Assembly (NCBI GenBank): GCA_016794365.1
Contig: JAEUKB010000028.1
Coordinates: 62,001 to 126,000 of the forward strand
Reading direction: 5' to 3'
Length of the DNA: 64,000 bases
From: Myxococcales bacterium
GTDB taxonomy: Bacteria; Myxococcota_A; Polyangia; Palsa-1104; JAEUJZ01
Shown here: piece after piece, positions 35,813-44,639 of the stretch
Position numbering within the stretch: position 1 is the first letter of the stretch
Layout of the letters: every line of letters starts with the position of its first letter
Translations under genes and position numbers: made by a program
Notes under the pieces: generated by a model
Told to the model about the DNA's origin: nothing
The model's database searches: none
Seen by the model: only the letters and a program-made list of their open reading frames with translations

Positions 35813-36322
35813 CTAAGGACAAATTACCGTCCAGTAGTGGCTGCGGTCTACCACGCCAAGTCCCTCGGGACGAAAGCCGCTTGGACCGTCTGTAAAGCCA
35901 CCGGACGCCACCACGGGAACAACATAAGCAATGGAACCGGCAAAGCCAGTCGCACACGGCAGCACCTGCTGACTGAACGCCAGCGAGTAGCTACCCGCCG
36001 TCGAGTCCACCGCCTGCGCTTGGGCTTGCTGATAAAAGCGCGTGACGTTGGGATTATCGACGTTTAGGTCGCAGCACGTTCCGTTAAGCTGAAGGTAAAG
36101 ACGCGCGGACACCGACGGACAGTCTGTCGTAACATCGACCTGATATGAATACTTTTCCAGGATCGAGGTCGCTCGCTGGGTTCCAAACGGCGGAATCGCG
36201 GCTTGGACCGACAGGCTGCTACAGTTTTCCGGCGTGACCTGCTGCTCCAGCGGAATGGGAATCAGGCACCCCGCCAAGCAGAGCAGCGATAGAAGCAGTG
36301 CCGAGTAGAGCGCGCGCGTCAT
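35813..36322 (-). CDS. Small lipoprotein of unknown function
   Basis: This 169-aa protein has a clear lipoprotein signal (LLLSLLCLAGC, anchor Cys19). The body has several Cys (NCSSLS, TDCPS, TCCDL, PCATG, final ICP) that could form disulfides, and mostly beta-type sequence. It resembles no family I know. It is first in a two-gene unit with the beta-sandwich lipoprotein 12 nt downstream, so the two may form one outer-membrane complex. Confidence 0.68.
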   Translation of the reverse strand: MTRALYSALLLSLLCLAGCLIPIPLEQQVTPENCSSLSVQAAIPPFGTQRATSILEKYSYQVDVTTDCPSVSARLYLQLNGTCCDLNVDNPNVTRFYQQAQAQAVDSTAGSYSLAFSQQVLPCATGFAGSIAYVVPVVASGGFTDGPSGFRPEGLGVVDRSHYWTVICP

Positions 36323-36438
36323 GACCTTCTACACGAAGAAAGTGGCTCGTATTTCGACGAAAACCACCGCTTTCCGCTCAAAGTAACAGCTTCGCGGCGC
36401 TTCTGCCATCGTCGCGACGGGTCACACACGGCACCGGA

Positions 36439-36801
36439 CTACGCGAGATCGAAGGTCCGCGCACACTCACTACAGCGACCTTCGGCATTTAAGATCCCGA
36501 TGCAGCCCGGATCTTCGCACAGTCGTCGCTCACCGAGTCCGTCGCTGTCCGTCATTGCGTCATCGGCTGCGTCGCGATCCGCTGAATCCGCTGAACCTGC
36601 GTCCGCATTTTCGTCGCTGGCTGCCAGATCGGGAGCATCCTCGTCGCTGGTGTGCGTCAGCGGCTCTTCACCTTCAGCGATTCGTCCACACAGCAGACAG
36701 CGTCCGGTTTCCGCGAGCACGCCGATACACGCGGGATCGCCGCACAGCCGTCGCGCATCGGGATCAAACGAAGCCGTCTCTTCGTCGAGATGAATGCTCA
36801 T
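36439..36801 (-). CDS. Duplicated mini zinc-ribbon protein
   Basis: The 120-aa protein consists of two near-identical Cys modules joined by an acidic Asp/Ala/Ser linker: RRLCGDPACIGVLAETGRC with LLCGR (residues 18-40), and RRLCEDPGCIGILNAEGRC with SECAR near the C-terminus. Each has a CxxxxC...CxxC layout that should bind one zinc. It overlaps the preceding gene by 4 nt (ATGA) and is the last gene of the PspA/ABC/AAA operon. A small adaptor or metal-binding role is an inference. Confidence 0.7.
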   Translation of the reverse strand: MSIHLDEETASFDPDARRLCGDPACIGVLAETGRCLLCGRIAEGEEPLTHTSDEDAPDLAASDENADAGSADSADRDAADDAMTDSDGLGERRLCEDPGCIGILNAEGRCSECARTFDLA

Positions 36802-37103
36802 TTGAGGTTCTTAAACAGCGCCGCCAGCTTCTTCTTTGCTTCTTCCGCCGAGCGATCTTCCTTCCAGCCCTCGGAGTCGCGCATCGAAAAGTGGGTGCAG
36901 AAGTTGGCTTCGGTGCGATCACGAATGAACGCAGCCTCGGGCTCTCGGCACTGGTTGTGGACGTTCGGTTCGTAGTGCGTGCAGTTTTTGCAGCAATGCA
37001 GATCTGCACCACAGTGAGGACAGGTATCGCGGCGACCGACCTTGATACCGACCTTGACCTCGAAGATTTGCTCGTTTCCGCACGAGTGGCAAAAGTACGC
37101 CAT
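36798..37103 (-). CDS. Small zinc-ribbon protein
   Basis: The 101-aa product has an N-terminal CHSCGN and CPHCGADLHCCKNCTHY, giving four CxxC-type pairs, then NVHNQCREP and NFCTHF. The C-terminal helix is Lys/Glu/Ala-rich (SAEEAKKKLAALFKNLK). It probably binds one or two zinc ions. It sits 40 nt after the TerB-like gene and overlaps the next zinc-ribbon gene by 4 nt. Its placement suggests an accessory role in the same system. Confidence 0.75.
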   Translation of the reverse strand: MAYFCHSCGNEQIFEVKVGIKVGRRDTCPHCGADLHCCKNCTHYEPNVHNQCREPEAAFIRDRTEANFCTHFSMRDSEGWKEDRSAEEAKKKLAALFKNLK

Positions 37104-37143
37104 GACGGCGCGATCTTAGGCACACCGCTGCGGCCACGACAAT

Positions 37144-37587
37144 TTAGATCTTCAGCTTGCGGGCAATCTCGGCGAGCGCGGCCGTGTTGTGAATGTGCGA
37201 AAGCTGCCCTAGCAGATACTCTTTGACCTGCTCTTCGAGGTGGTTCAGCTCGTCGCCAAGACCCAGCTCAGCGGCGTACTTGCGCACCAGCTCGCTCTCG
37301 CTGCCTGTGACCTGTCCGTCGGCAAACGCGAGCAGCAGCGCAGTCTTCACAAACAGCCGTCGCACTTCTTGCGTATCCAGCACAGCGGTCAGCTCTTCGC
37401 TCGACAGCGGACCGCGACGCGACAGCTCGGACAGCGCGTTGTGGCTGCCGCCTGCGTCGGACCAAAACGACGCAACCAGCGCGGCTTCCCGCTCATGCAG
37501 TCCGTCCGAGTGAGCAATGTGGAACAGACCGCGCGCAATCGCTTCGGCCTGGGCTGTAGACAGCGAAATCTCGGGAAAGAAGTTCAT
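37144..37587 (-). CDS. TerB-like helical protein
   Basis: The 147-aa all-helical protein resembles the TerB/tellurite-resistance family: ARGLFHIAHSDGLHEREAALV near the start and LLLAFADGQVTGSESELVR in the middle. In both places an acidic Asp-Gly/Glu pair could bind a metal ion. TerB proteins occur in membrane-linked stress and phage-resistance systems. An AAGGAG site precedes the ATG. It follows the AAA+ gene in the ten-gene block. Confidence 0.72.
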   Translation of the reverse strand: MNFFPEISLSTAQAEAIARGLFHIAHSDGLHEREAALVASFWSDAGGSHNALSELSRRGPLSSEELTAVLDTQEVRRLFVKTALLLAFADGQVTGSESELVRKYAAELGLGDELNHLEEQVKEYLLGQLSHIHNTAALAEIARKLKI

Positions 37588-37645
37588 CGCACGTCTCCTT
37601 CTGGGATCGAAAAAGGGTTCAAATCCGAACCGGCTCGGTCACGGG

Positions 37646-39529
37646 TTAGCGACGATGACCGGCGACAATCTTGAGCCGATGCAGGCGCTCTTGCAGCGCT
37701 TCGATCGGCAGATCTGCGTACTTGGGCGGCAGCATGCGCCGGTTGGACGCCTCAAACACCGCCAGTAGCTCCATAAACTCCAGCATCTCCATGTCACGCG
37801 GCGGCAGGTAATCGCGCGCTGCCCGCAGCAGATCATCGAGGCTGACCGGCGTTTCCTTAAGTCCAAGCTGCTCGGCGCGCTGGCTGGCATAGTCGGTCGC
37901 GAGCAGCACCACCGCTTCGATGTCCGCGTTCGACATGCCGACAATCGGGGCCAGACCGTCGCCCGCAATCGGGAAGCTCAGATCGCTTCCCACCTTGTTT
38001 TTGCGCAGCTGCGCTTTGAGGATCGTCTCGACCTCGGCGGTCGTCTGCGCGTAAAAGAACGGAATCTTGCGATCCAGTCGTCCCGCGCGCTTGAGATCAA
38101 TGTCGATCTTGTCGGGACGATTGGTCATCAGCACGAACAGCACGCGGCCTCGGTTGCTCGTGTCGCTCATGAACTCTTTGATGCGAGCAATGACGCGGCT
38201 CGACGTGCCACCGTCGTCTTCTCCTTGGTTGCCAAAGGCGCGATCGGCTTCGTCGATGATGACCATGACCTGACCGATGGCCTGAACCACTTGCAGGATT
38301 CGCTCGAGGTTGCCTTCGGTGGCGCCGACCCACTTGCTGCGGAAGTTCTTGAACTTGATCGCGGTCAGACCCGACTCTTTGGCAAAGGCTTCAGCGACGA
38401 AGGTCTTGCCGGTTCCCATCGGTCCGACGAACAAAAGTCCCATCGGAACGCGGCTGCGACGGCCTTCGCGAATGCTCTTGGCAATCAGCGACAGGTCGCG
38501 CTTGACCTCGTCCATGCCGCCGACGACCTCGAAGCCGTGCTTGGGATCGAGAAACTCGATCAGGCTGTAGCACTCTCGCTCGATGATCTCTCGCTTGCGC
38601 GCGGCGATCAGACGCAATAGCTCGGCACGCTCGTCGCTGTCACTGCTCGTCGTGACGGGACCGTCGGGCGCAATCAGGCGACGAATCTCGGTGCGCGGCA
38701 TGCCTTTGGTGATCTGCGCCAGCTTCTGGGCCCGCTCGACCGCCGCTGAGCCACCACCGAGCAGCTCGGCAATGTACTTGGTGCGCTCAATGTCGTCGTC
38801 CGACGGAACATCGTGCGGAGCCAAGATGCCTTGGATCTGGATGTTCTTCAGACCCGCCGTCACCTCGGTCATCATCTCCAGCTCGGCCAGGCCCATGTCC
38901 GACCGGATGTGACGAAGCAGCGCGCGCCGACTGTCCGCGTCGGGAATCGGTATCTGCACCGTCGCAACCCGAGGATTGGCAACCAGCTTGGGATGCAGCT
39001 CAGACAGGTTTTCGACGAGCAAAAACACCAAGCTGTCGTTTTTATCGAGCGCAGGCAGCATCGACCAGCGCTGAAGCGTAACCACCGACGAGCGGTCCTC
39101 GATGGTTGAAAAGCTCGTCTCTCCGGCGGGAGAGACCGTCTCAGCGTACTCGACCACCAGCGCGACACCGTTTTGCGTCACGAGCAGGCGCTCAAGCAGC
39201 GGCAGCACCTTCGACGGCTCTTTTTGAAGCGCGAGATCTTCAAAGCCCGGCGGCAGCTTGCCTCGGACAAAGCGCACGCCCGTCGATACGTTGTACAGCA
39301 CAACCATCGACTTCTTTTCGAGCAGCACCTTGGTCAAAAACTCGGGCAGCGTCAGCAGCTTTTCGTCGGCACTGCGCTTATCGATCTGACCGTCGGGATC
39401 ATCGAGGATCAGGTCATGCACGTTGCCAAACAGCACAAACTGCGTCGATTCGCCGCGTAGATAGCGACGACGAATCTCATCCGCCCAAACGGGAAGCCGG
39501 GTCGCTTTCGAGGTGCTCAGGGTGGTCAT
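37646..39529 (-). CDS. Ycf46-like AAA+ ATPase with degenerate N-terminal domain
   Basis: The 627-aa protein has an N-terminal half (1-280) that looks like a P-loop domain without Walker motifs. A complete AAA+ module follows: GPMGTGKT Walker A (about 369-376), [13 protein letters not shown]alker B (about 421-433), MTNRPDKI sensor 1, and [12 protein letters not shown] with the arginine finger. The layout resembles Ycf46 and other two-part membrane-associated ATPases. It shares an operon with a PspA homologue, recalling Vps4 with ESCRT-III, although direct interaction is inferred. ATG 39529 is preferred to a GTG 9 nt upstream because of GGAG spacing. Confidence 0.83.
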   Translation of the reverse strand: MTTLSTSKATRLPVWADEIRRRYLRGESTQFVLFGNVHDLILDDPDGQIDKRSADEKLLTLPEFLTKVLLEKKSMVVLYNVSTGVRFVRGKLPPGFEDLALQKEPSKVLPLLERLLVTQNGVALVVEYAETVSPAGETSFSTIEDRSSVVTLQRWSMLPALDKNDSLVFLLVENLSELHPKLVANPRVATVQIPIPDADSRRALLRHIRSDMGLAELEMMTEVTAGLKNIQIQGILAPHDVPSDDDIERTKYIAELLGGGSAAVERAQKLAQITKGMPRTEIRRLIAPDGPVTTSSDSDERAELLRLIAARKREIIERECYSLIEFLDPKHGFEVVGGMDEVKRDLSLIAKSIREGRRSRVPMGLLFVGPMGTGKTFVAEAFAKESGLTAIKFKNFRSKWVGATEGNLERILQVVQAIGQVMVIIDEADRAFGNQGEDDGGTSSRVIARIKEFMSDTSNRGRVLFVLMTNRPDKIDIDLKRAGRLDRKIPFFYAQTTAEVETILKAQLRKNKVGSDLSFPIAGDGLAPIVGMSNADIEAVVLLATDYASQRAEQLGLKETPVSLDDLLRAARDYLPPRDMEMLEFMELLAVFEASNRRMLPPKYADLPIEALQERLHRLKIVAGHRR

Positions 39530-39566
39530 CGTGTACACATCTCCGATTCCTAGCCGTCGATCGTCC

Positions 39567-40382
39567 CTAGCGACTCACGGCCTGCATGTAACGCTCTGTC
39601 TCTCGGGAAGTCTCGCGAACCGCAGCAACGCCTTCGCGCAGCCCGTCGAGCCGTGCTCCCAGCTCCGTCGGATTCTGCATCCCGACGATCTCATCGGCGA
39701 GCAGCAGAAACGTATTTTCCATCAGATCCATCTGACCGCGCGCCGTCTGCAAGCTCCGTCGCAGCTCCATGTAGCGGTCTTTGCGCGACAGCAACACTTC
39801 CAGGTTTTTCTGCGCCACTTTTCGTCGCTCATCACCGATTGGCAAGCGCTCGACTTGTAGCGAATAGCGACGAATGTCTTGCTCGATGTCGGCCAGATCC
39901 ATCTCTTTGAGATAGCTTTCGTAGCGCGCCGACACCGCCGCCATGTCCAGAAAGTCATCGACGAGATCTTCCAGCTTCGCGATGTCTTCCGACAGAAGAT
40001 CGACGGTGAAGGTGGCATTGTCTTTGGCCATCTTCTCGATCCGTTTTTGCTGATCGCGCAGCTTGAGCGCTCGCTCTTTTTCCGAATCAGGAAGTGCGTT
40101 GAACTTTGCCGATTGCCGAGCCAGCCGCGCCGCTTTCTGCTCGCCGTCCCAGATCGGATCGAACCAGGTCTTGCGCAGCAGCCGCGAGTCCGGCGCAAAC
40201 AGCATCCACACCGCTTCCGCCGCCACCGCGCACAGCCCGATCCACCAGTGTCCCGTCAGAAGCGCCGCACTTCCCGCCCCCGCGAGCAGCGACAGGTTGT
40301 ACGGATTGGCGAACGCGTACTTGGCGTACGGAGGCGCTTCTTTTTTCCCGCTCCGAGACGGGCTGGCCACGCGATCACTCAC
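39567..40382 (-). CDS. Membrane-anchored coiled-coil protein
   Basis: This 271-aa protein begins at GTG, overlapping the ABC ATPase stop by 4 nt (GTGA). Two hydrophobic segments near residues 30-60 (LSLLAGAGSAALLTG and WIGLCAVAAEAVWMLF) form a membrane hairpin, leaving a cytoplasmic helical domain of about 200 residues rich in Leu/Arg/Glu heptads (DQQKRIEKMAKDN, DIEQDIRRYSLQVERLP). It ends ETSRETERYMQAVSR. It may scaffold the AAA+ or PspA protein at the membrane. No known family function was recognised. Confidence 0.75.
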   Translation of the reverse strand: MSDRVASPSRSGKKEAPPYAKYAFANPYNLSLLAGAGSAALLTGHWWIGLCAVAAEAVWMLFAPDSRLLRKTWFDPIWDGEQKAARLARQSAKFNALPDSEKERALKLRDQQKRIEKMAKDNATFTVDLLSEDIAKLEDLVDDFLDMAAVSARYESYLKEMDLADIEQDIRRYSLQVERLPIGDERRKVAQKNLEVLLSRKDRYMELRRSLQTARGQMDLMENTFLLLADEIVGMQNPTELGARLDGLREGVAAVRETSRETERYMQAVSR

Positions 40383-41236
40383 TTGGCGTACAGCAGCGAT
40401 AGAAGCTGCTCCTCACACTGGCGAAACTCCGGGCTCGCCTTCACCTTGTGAGTCCGATCCGCAAACGTCGGCACATCGATGCGATGCAGGATCTGCGCGG
40501 GCCGACGGCTCAGTACGTAGACCGTATCGGCCAGGTACACCGCTTCCGCCACGTCGTGGGTCACAAACAGGATCGTGTTGTCTTCGCGGTGCGAGATGTC
40601 GATGAGCATTCCCTGCATCTCCCAGCGCGTCTGCGGATCGAGCGCACCGAACGGCTCGTCCATCAACAGCAGCTTCGGCTTGTTGATGAGCGTGCGCGCA
40701 ATCGCCACCCGCTGCTTCATGCCGCCCGACAGCTCTTTGGGATACTTGCTCGCGAACTGATCGAGCCCGACGTGCTTGAGGATTTCCATCGCACGCGCTC
40801 GTCGCTCACTCGCCCCGACACCGTGCAGTCGCAGCCCATATTCAACGTTTTCGACGACGGTCAGCCACGAAAACGAGGTGTACTGCTGAAACACCATGCC
40901 GCGATCGCGTCCTGGGCCATTGACCTCGTGATCGCCAATCAGCACGCGACCCTTCGTCGGAGGCAGCAGTCCCGCCACCGCTTTGAGGATCGTGGACTTG
41001 CCGCAGCCCGACGGACCCAAAAAGACCACGATCTCGCCGACGCCCGGCTTGTCGATGATGTCAAACGACACTGCGCGCACCGCTTCGACATCTTCGCCTC
41101 TGCGACCGCGATAGGTGACGTGCAAGTCCTCGACGTGAAGCTTGATCGCCGTTTTGTGAACCGTGACGGCAATGTTGTTGCCAGCGCTCGGCTCGCTCTT
41201 GTCCTGCTTGGCTGTCGAGACGCTCTGCTCAGACAT
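40379..41236 (-). CDS. ABC importer ATP-binding protein (nitrate/sulfonate/taurine type)
   Basis: The 285-aa ATPase has Walker A GPSGCGKST, Q-loop VFQQYTSFSW, signature LSGGMKQRVAIARTL, Walker B LLLMDEPFGALD and H-loop LFVTHDVAEAV. This is the TauB/SsuB/NrtD pattern. It overlaps the permease gene by 8 nt and the next gene by 4 nt. With the permease and substrate-binding protein it forms an importer. The substrate is unknown; similar transporters carry sulfonates, nitrate, thiamine precursors or aromatic acids. Confidence 0.93.
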   Translation of the reverse strand: MSEQSVSTAKQDKSEPSAGNNIAVTVHKTAIKLHVEDLHVTYRGRRGEDVEAVRAVSFDIIDKPGVGEIVVFLGPSGCGKSTILKAVAGLLPPTKGRVLIGDHEVNGPGRDRGMVFQQYTSFSWLTVVENVEYGLRLHGVGASERRARAMEILKHVGLDQFASKYPKELSGGMKQRVAIARTLINKPKLLLMDEPFGALDPQTRWEMQGMLIDISHREDNTILFVTHDVAEAVYLADTVYVLSRRPAQILHRIDVPTFADRTHKVKASPEFRQCEEQLLSLLYAK

Positions 41237-42113
41237 GTCCAGCCTCTCGCCACGGGAACAGCAGCTTGCCGAAGAATCGAATCAGCGCGTCGGAACCGAG
41301 CCCAATCATGCCGATGATCAAGATGCCCGCGAACACCTCGTCGATGTGCAGGTGATTTCCGGCGAGCTGAATCTGGTAGCCGATGCCGCTGCGGGTGTTC
41401 ACAAACTCCGCCAAGATGACGTACGTCCACGAGATCGCGTTCATCACCCGGAACGAATCAAAGATATCGGGAGCCGCCGCCGGAACCAGCACCGTAAACA
41501 CCACCTGAAGCCGTCCCGCGCCCAGCGTTCGCGCCGTCTGAACCAGCTCTTCGGGAACCGCACGGATCGCGCTCACCACCACCGGCAGCAGATAGACGAA
41601 CACGCCCAAAAACAGAAACGCCAGCTTCTGCTTTTCCTCGATGCCAAACCACAGGATCGTGAGCGGAATGAACGCGGAAATCGGCATATAGCGCAGCGGT
41701 GCCATCACCGGCTCCACCAAGCGATTCACCGGCTCAAACGCGCCCATCATGATCCCGAGCGGCAGCGCCACCGCCGCTGCCAGACCGAACGACAGAATGA
41801 TTCGCCAGCTCGACGCGATCGCCGCATCCAGCAGCACCCGCACCACCACCGACTTTCCAGCGATGACATCCGGCCTGCCGATCACCAAGTCGCGCAGCAG
41901 CACCCGCAAGACATCGGTTGGCTTGGGCAAAAACGCGCTTCCCACCACTGGCTTGCTGCCCGAAGTCAGCGCAACCCACAGCACCAAGATCAAAAGCGGC
42001 AGCACCAGGCCCAGCCACAGCTGCCAGCTCGCCGGGAGAGGCTTACGCAGCGACCAGATCGGCTCTCGCGAGCGCAGCGGGACTTTTTTCGGGCTCGACA
42101 CGTCGGCGGCCAT
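41229..42113 (-). CDS. ABC importer permease (TauC/SsuC type)
   Basis: The 294-aa protein has about six membrane helices (WQLWLGLVLPLLILVLWVAL first) and the EAA-loop region PEELVQTARTLGAGRLQVVF that contacts the ATPase. The helix segment PLRYMPISAFIPLTILWFGI is standard for the taurine/nitrate permease family. It starts 2 nt after the stop of the substrate-binding gene and overlaps the ATPase gene, giving a compact three-gene transporter. Confidence 0.92.
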   Translation of the reverse strand: MAADVSSPKKVPLRSREPIWSLRKPLPASWQLWLGLVLPLLILVLWVALTSGSKPVVGSAFLPKPTDVLRVLLRDLVIGRPDVIAGKSVVVRVLLDAAIASSWRIILSFGLAAAVALPLGIMMGAFEPVNRLVEPVMAPLRYMPISAFIPLTILWFGIEEKQKLAFLFLGVFVYLLPVVVSAIRAVPEELVQTARTLGAGRLQVVFTVLVPAAAPDIFDSFRVMNAISWTYVILAEFVNTRSGIGYQIQLAGNHLHIDEVFAGILIIGMIGLGSDALIRFFGKLLFPWREAGHV

Positions 42114-42115
42114 GG

Positions 42116-43771
42116 TTACTGCACGTTCAGGATGACCTTGATGTCGGTCCGACGATTTTGCTGTCGGCCAGACTCGGTCGCGTTCGGAGCCACCGGGTTG
42201 TCCGGTCCGTTGCCGATCGTCTGAAAGCGCTTCGGATCGATCTTGTGATTTTGGATGAGGTAGTCCTTCACCGCGTCGGCGCGCTTCTGCGAAAGTGAGC
42301 GATTGGCCGTGCGCGAGCCCGTGTTGTCGGTGTTGCCCTCGATGCGCAGCAGCGTGTTGCCAAACGCAGTCATCGTCTCACCCAGCGAGTCGAGCACGAA
42401 GTTCGAGCCCGCCATGATCTGATCGCTTCCCGTCGTAAAGTAGATCGTGAGCTGCTTGTTGATGATCGCGCGCTCTTTGGCCGGATCGACCTTCTTTGGA
42501 TCGAACTTGAACGTCTCGACCACCTTCTGACCGGGATAGTGCTCCGCGAGCGCTGCGACAAAGCGTGTATCGACGCAGTTTTTGGCATCGACCGCTTTGC
42601 TGATCACGCCTTGCTTGCGCCACACGATGAACGCTGCGTTAAACAGCGCCTCGAACTGCGCACGATTTCCGTCGAGCCCGAAGAACAGCGCATTGTCCGC
42701 AAAGCTCGTCAGCTTCATCCCCGACAGCATTCCCGATACGTCTTCTTCCGGCAGCTTCAGCGCTTTTCCGACGATGTTGTATGCGCTCGCCGGATCTTTT
42801 CCGATCGCGTCGATGCCGTCGAACCAGCCATGAACAAACGCCGTCACCGTCTCAGGATATTTTTCGACCAGCTCATTTTGCGCCACCAGCACGTCGGCAA
42901 TCACGTTGGTTGCCGCCGTCGTCGAAACCAGGATCGCTGCTTCGTCGCCACGCGCTTTGACCGATCCCGACAGATCCGGTTCCCACGTCACCGCTGCATC
43001 GACGTTCTTTGACTTAAACGCCGCCGCCGCCAGCGAAGCTTCCGCCGTAAAGACCAGGTTCTTTTCGATCTCGGCTTTGTCCGCCGGTGCAAGTCCCGAC
43101 TGCGAGAGCAGATACAGCAGCAGCCAGTGCGACGGAGTAAACCGCGTCGTCGCAATCTTTTTGCCCTTCAGATCTTCGATGCTCTTGATGCTGGCCAGCG
43201 CCACGATGCCGTCGCCACCGCGCGACCAGTCTTGCTGAATGATCGCCTTGCCACCTTTGCCGTTTTCCGCCAGCGCCGACGCTTCACGCGCCCACGAATC
43301 GACGGTGTCCCACATGATGTCGATGTCGCCCTTCAGAAACGCCGCCAGCTTCGCCTGCGGGTCTTCGAGCAGCGTGAACTCGACCTCAAGGTTGTACTTG
43401 CTCAGGTAAATCGACGACTTGTCGCCGCCCGTCAGACCACCGTTCGCCACAATGCCCGGAGCGTGTCCCGCCCAGGTGTTGATACCGACGCGCAGCTTAC
43501 GACCGAGCTTGCCCGCGCCGACCTGCGCCTTGGCAATGCCCGTGACGCCCTGACGACCGGCTTCGCGCGCGGCCCCAATCGCCGCAAAGTCATCTTTGGA
43601 AACGCCCGAGGCTGGTCCCGTCGCGGTCTTGTCTCCCGCTGGGGCCGTGGGCTTCGGCGTTCCTTGGTTGACCCACTGGTTGATGCCGTCTCCTTTGACG
43701 TACAGCACATAACCAACCACCCCGAGGATGATCAAGGTGATGAAGATCTTGGCAAAAGGCGTCAGCTTCAT
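42116..43771 (-). CDS. ABC substrate-binding protein fused to an OmpA peptidoglycan-binding domain
   Basis: This 551-aa protein has an uncleaved-looking N-terminal membrane helix (FAKIFITLIILGVVGYVLY). An NMT1/SsuA-like binding domain follows (about 90-400), with LRVGINTWAGHAPGIV, DVAAF-like AAFLKGDIDIMWDTVDS, and AAVTWEPDL. The C-terminus (about 425-551) is an OmpA-C domain: IYFTTGSDQI, IEGNTDNTGSRTANRSLSQK, RADAVKDYL, GPDNPVAPN and NRRTDIKV. Thus the binding protein should be tethered to both inner membrane and cell wall. ATG 43771 has GGAG upstream; the open frame extends 7 codons further. The permease gene follows 2 nt later. Confidence 0.88.
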   Translation of the reverse strand: MKLTPFAKIFITLIILGVVGYVLYVKGDGINQWVNQGTPKPTAPAGDKTATGPASGVSKDDFAAIGAAREAGRQGVTGIAKAQVGAGKLGRKLRVGINTWAGHAPGIVANGGLTGGDKSSIYLSKYNLEVEFTLLEDPQAKLAAFLKGDIDIMWDTVDSWAREASALAENGKGGKAIIQQDWSRGGDGIVALASIKSIEDLKGKKIATTRFTPSHWLLLYLLSQSGLAPADKAEIEKNLVFTAEASLAAAAFKSKNVDAAVTWEPDLSGSVKARGDEAAILVSTTAATNVIADVLVAQNELVEKYPETVTAFVHGWFDGIDAIGKDPASAYNIVGKALKLPEEDVSGMLSGMKLTSFADNALFFGLDGNRAQFEALFNAAFIVWRKQGVISKAVDAKNCVDTRFVAALAEHYPGQKVVETFKFDPKKVDPAKERAIINKQLTIYFTTGSDQIMAGSNFVLDSLGETMTAFGNTLLRIEGNTDNTGSRTANRSLSQKRADAVKDYLIQNHKIDPKRFQTIGNGPDNPVAPNATESGRQQNRRTDIKVILNVQ

Positions 43772-43855
43772 AACAGGCTCCGCTCGCTTCAAACTCTGTA
43801 GGCTCGCGTGACTCGCGATCGATAAACCAGCTCACAACAGACGGTCGGGCTGGTG

Positions 43856-44554
43856 TTACATCGACTTGGCAGCGGCACGCTTGGCAGCGGCGGCAGCCTT
43901 TAGCTCGCTGAGTTGCTGCTTGGCCGTCACGTCGCCCGATGCATTGCGCAGCGTCTTCAGACGCGAATCGAGATCCGTCTCGCCCAGCTCTTTGTTGAGA
44001 TTCGCCTGCGCAACCTGCGTCTTGATGTGCGTCCGCACGTTGTCGAGCGCTTGGACTTCCGCATCGACCGACAGACCTTCGAGCTGCTCCTGAATCCGCA
44101 TCCGAGCCTGCGCCGATTCCAGCTTGGCCACCATCGTCTCTTTTTCGGCCTTGAGCTTCTTGATCTCGTTTTGCACCGACAAGAGCGACTGCTTCGCGCT
44201 GTCCGCGTCCTTGGCCGCCGTGTCCGCATCCGTCTGAAGCTCGGCGATCGACGACTCAAGCTGGTTCTTTTTCTGAATCAGCACCACCGCCAGATCATCC
44301 TGGTTCGTCTCGATGGCGGTGTTCAGATCCGCGCTCACCTGGGCCAGCTCTTTTTGCTGACTCGCCAAGCGCTCGGCCAGCTCTTCCCGTCGCCGAATGA
44401 TCGCTGCCGTCGCACGCTTAAGCGCCGAGTACTTCTCGACCATCGAGTTGATCGCGTTTTCGTACGCAATCTCCGGGTGATCCTTTTCGACGTCGGAAAT
44501 CCAGAGGCTGATAAACCCTTTCCACAGGTTGGCTAGACGACCAAAGACAGACAT
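43856..44554 (-). CDS. PspA/IM30-family (ESCRT-III-like) membrane protein
   Basis: The 232-aa protein begins with an amphipathic helix ([17 protein letters not shown]) like the membrane-binding helix of PspA. A long coiled-coil hairpin follows ([36 protein letters not shown]) with the family-typical ALDNVRTHI region. PspA/IM30 proteins polymerise on membranes and guard the proton motive force during envelope stress; they are relatives of ESCRT-III. A strong AAGGAG site precedes the ATG. Being next to an AAA+ gene suggests a remodelling pair. Confidence 0.84.
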   Translation of the reverse strand: MSVFGRLANLWKGFISLWISDVEKDHPEIAYENAINSMVEKYSALKRATAAIIRRREELAERLASQQKELAQVSADLNTAIETNQDDLAVVLIQKKNQLESSIAELQTDADTAAKDADSAKQSLLSVQNEIKKLKAEKETMVAKLESAQARMRIQEQLEGLSVDAEVQALDNVRTHIKTQVAQANLNKELGETDLDSRLKTLRNASGDVTAKQQLSELKAAAAAKRAAAKSM

Positions 44555-44639
44555 GTCCGAGTGCTCCTTGAAGTGTGGCCGCTACATCTTGCGGCATGAT
44601 GAATCGTTGCAACAAAGGCTGCGCGTTTCGAGCCTGCTC

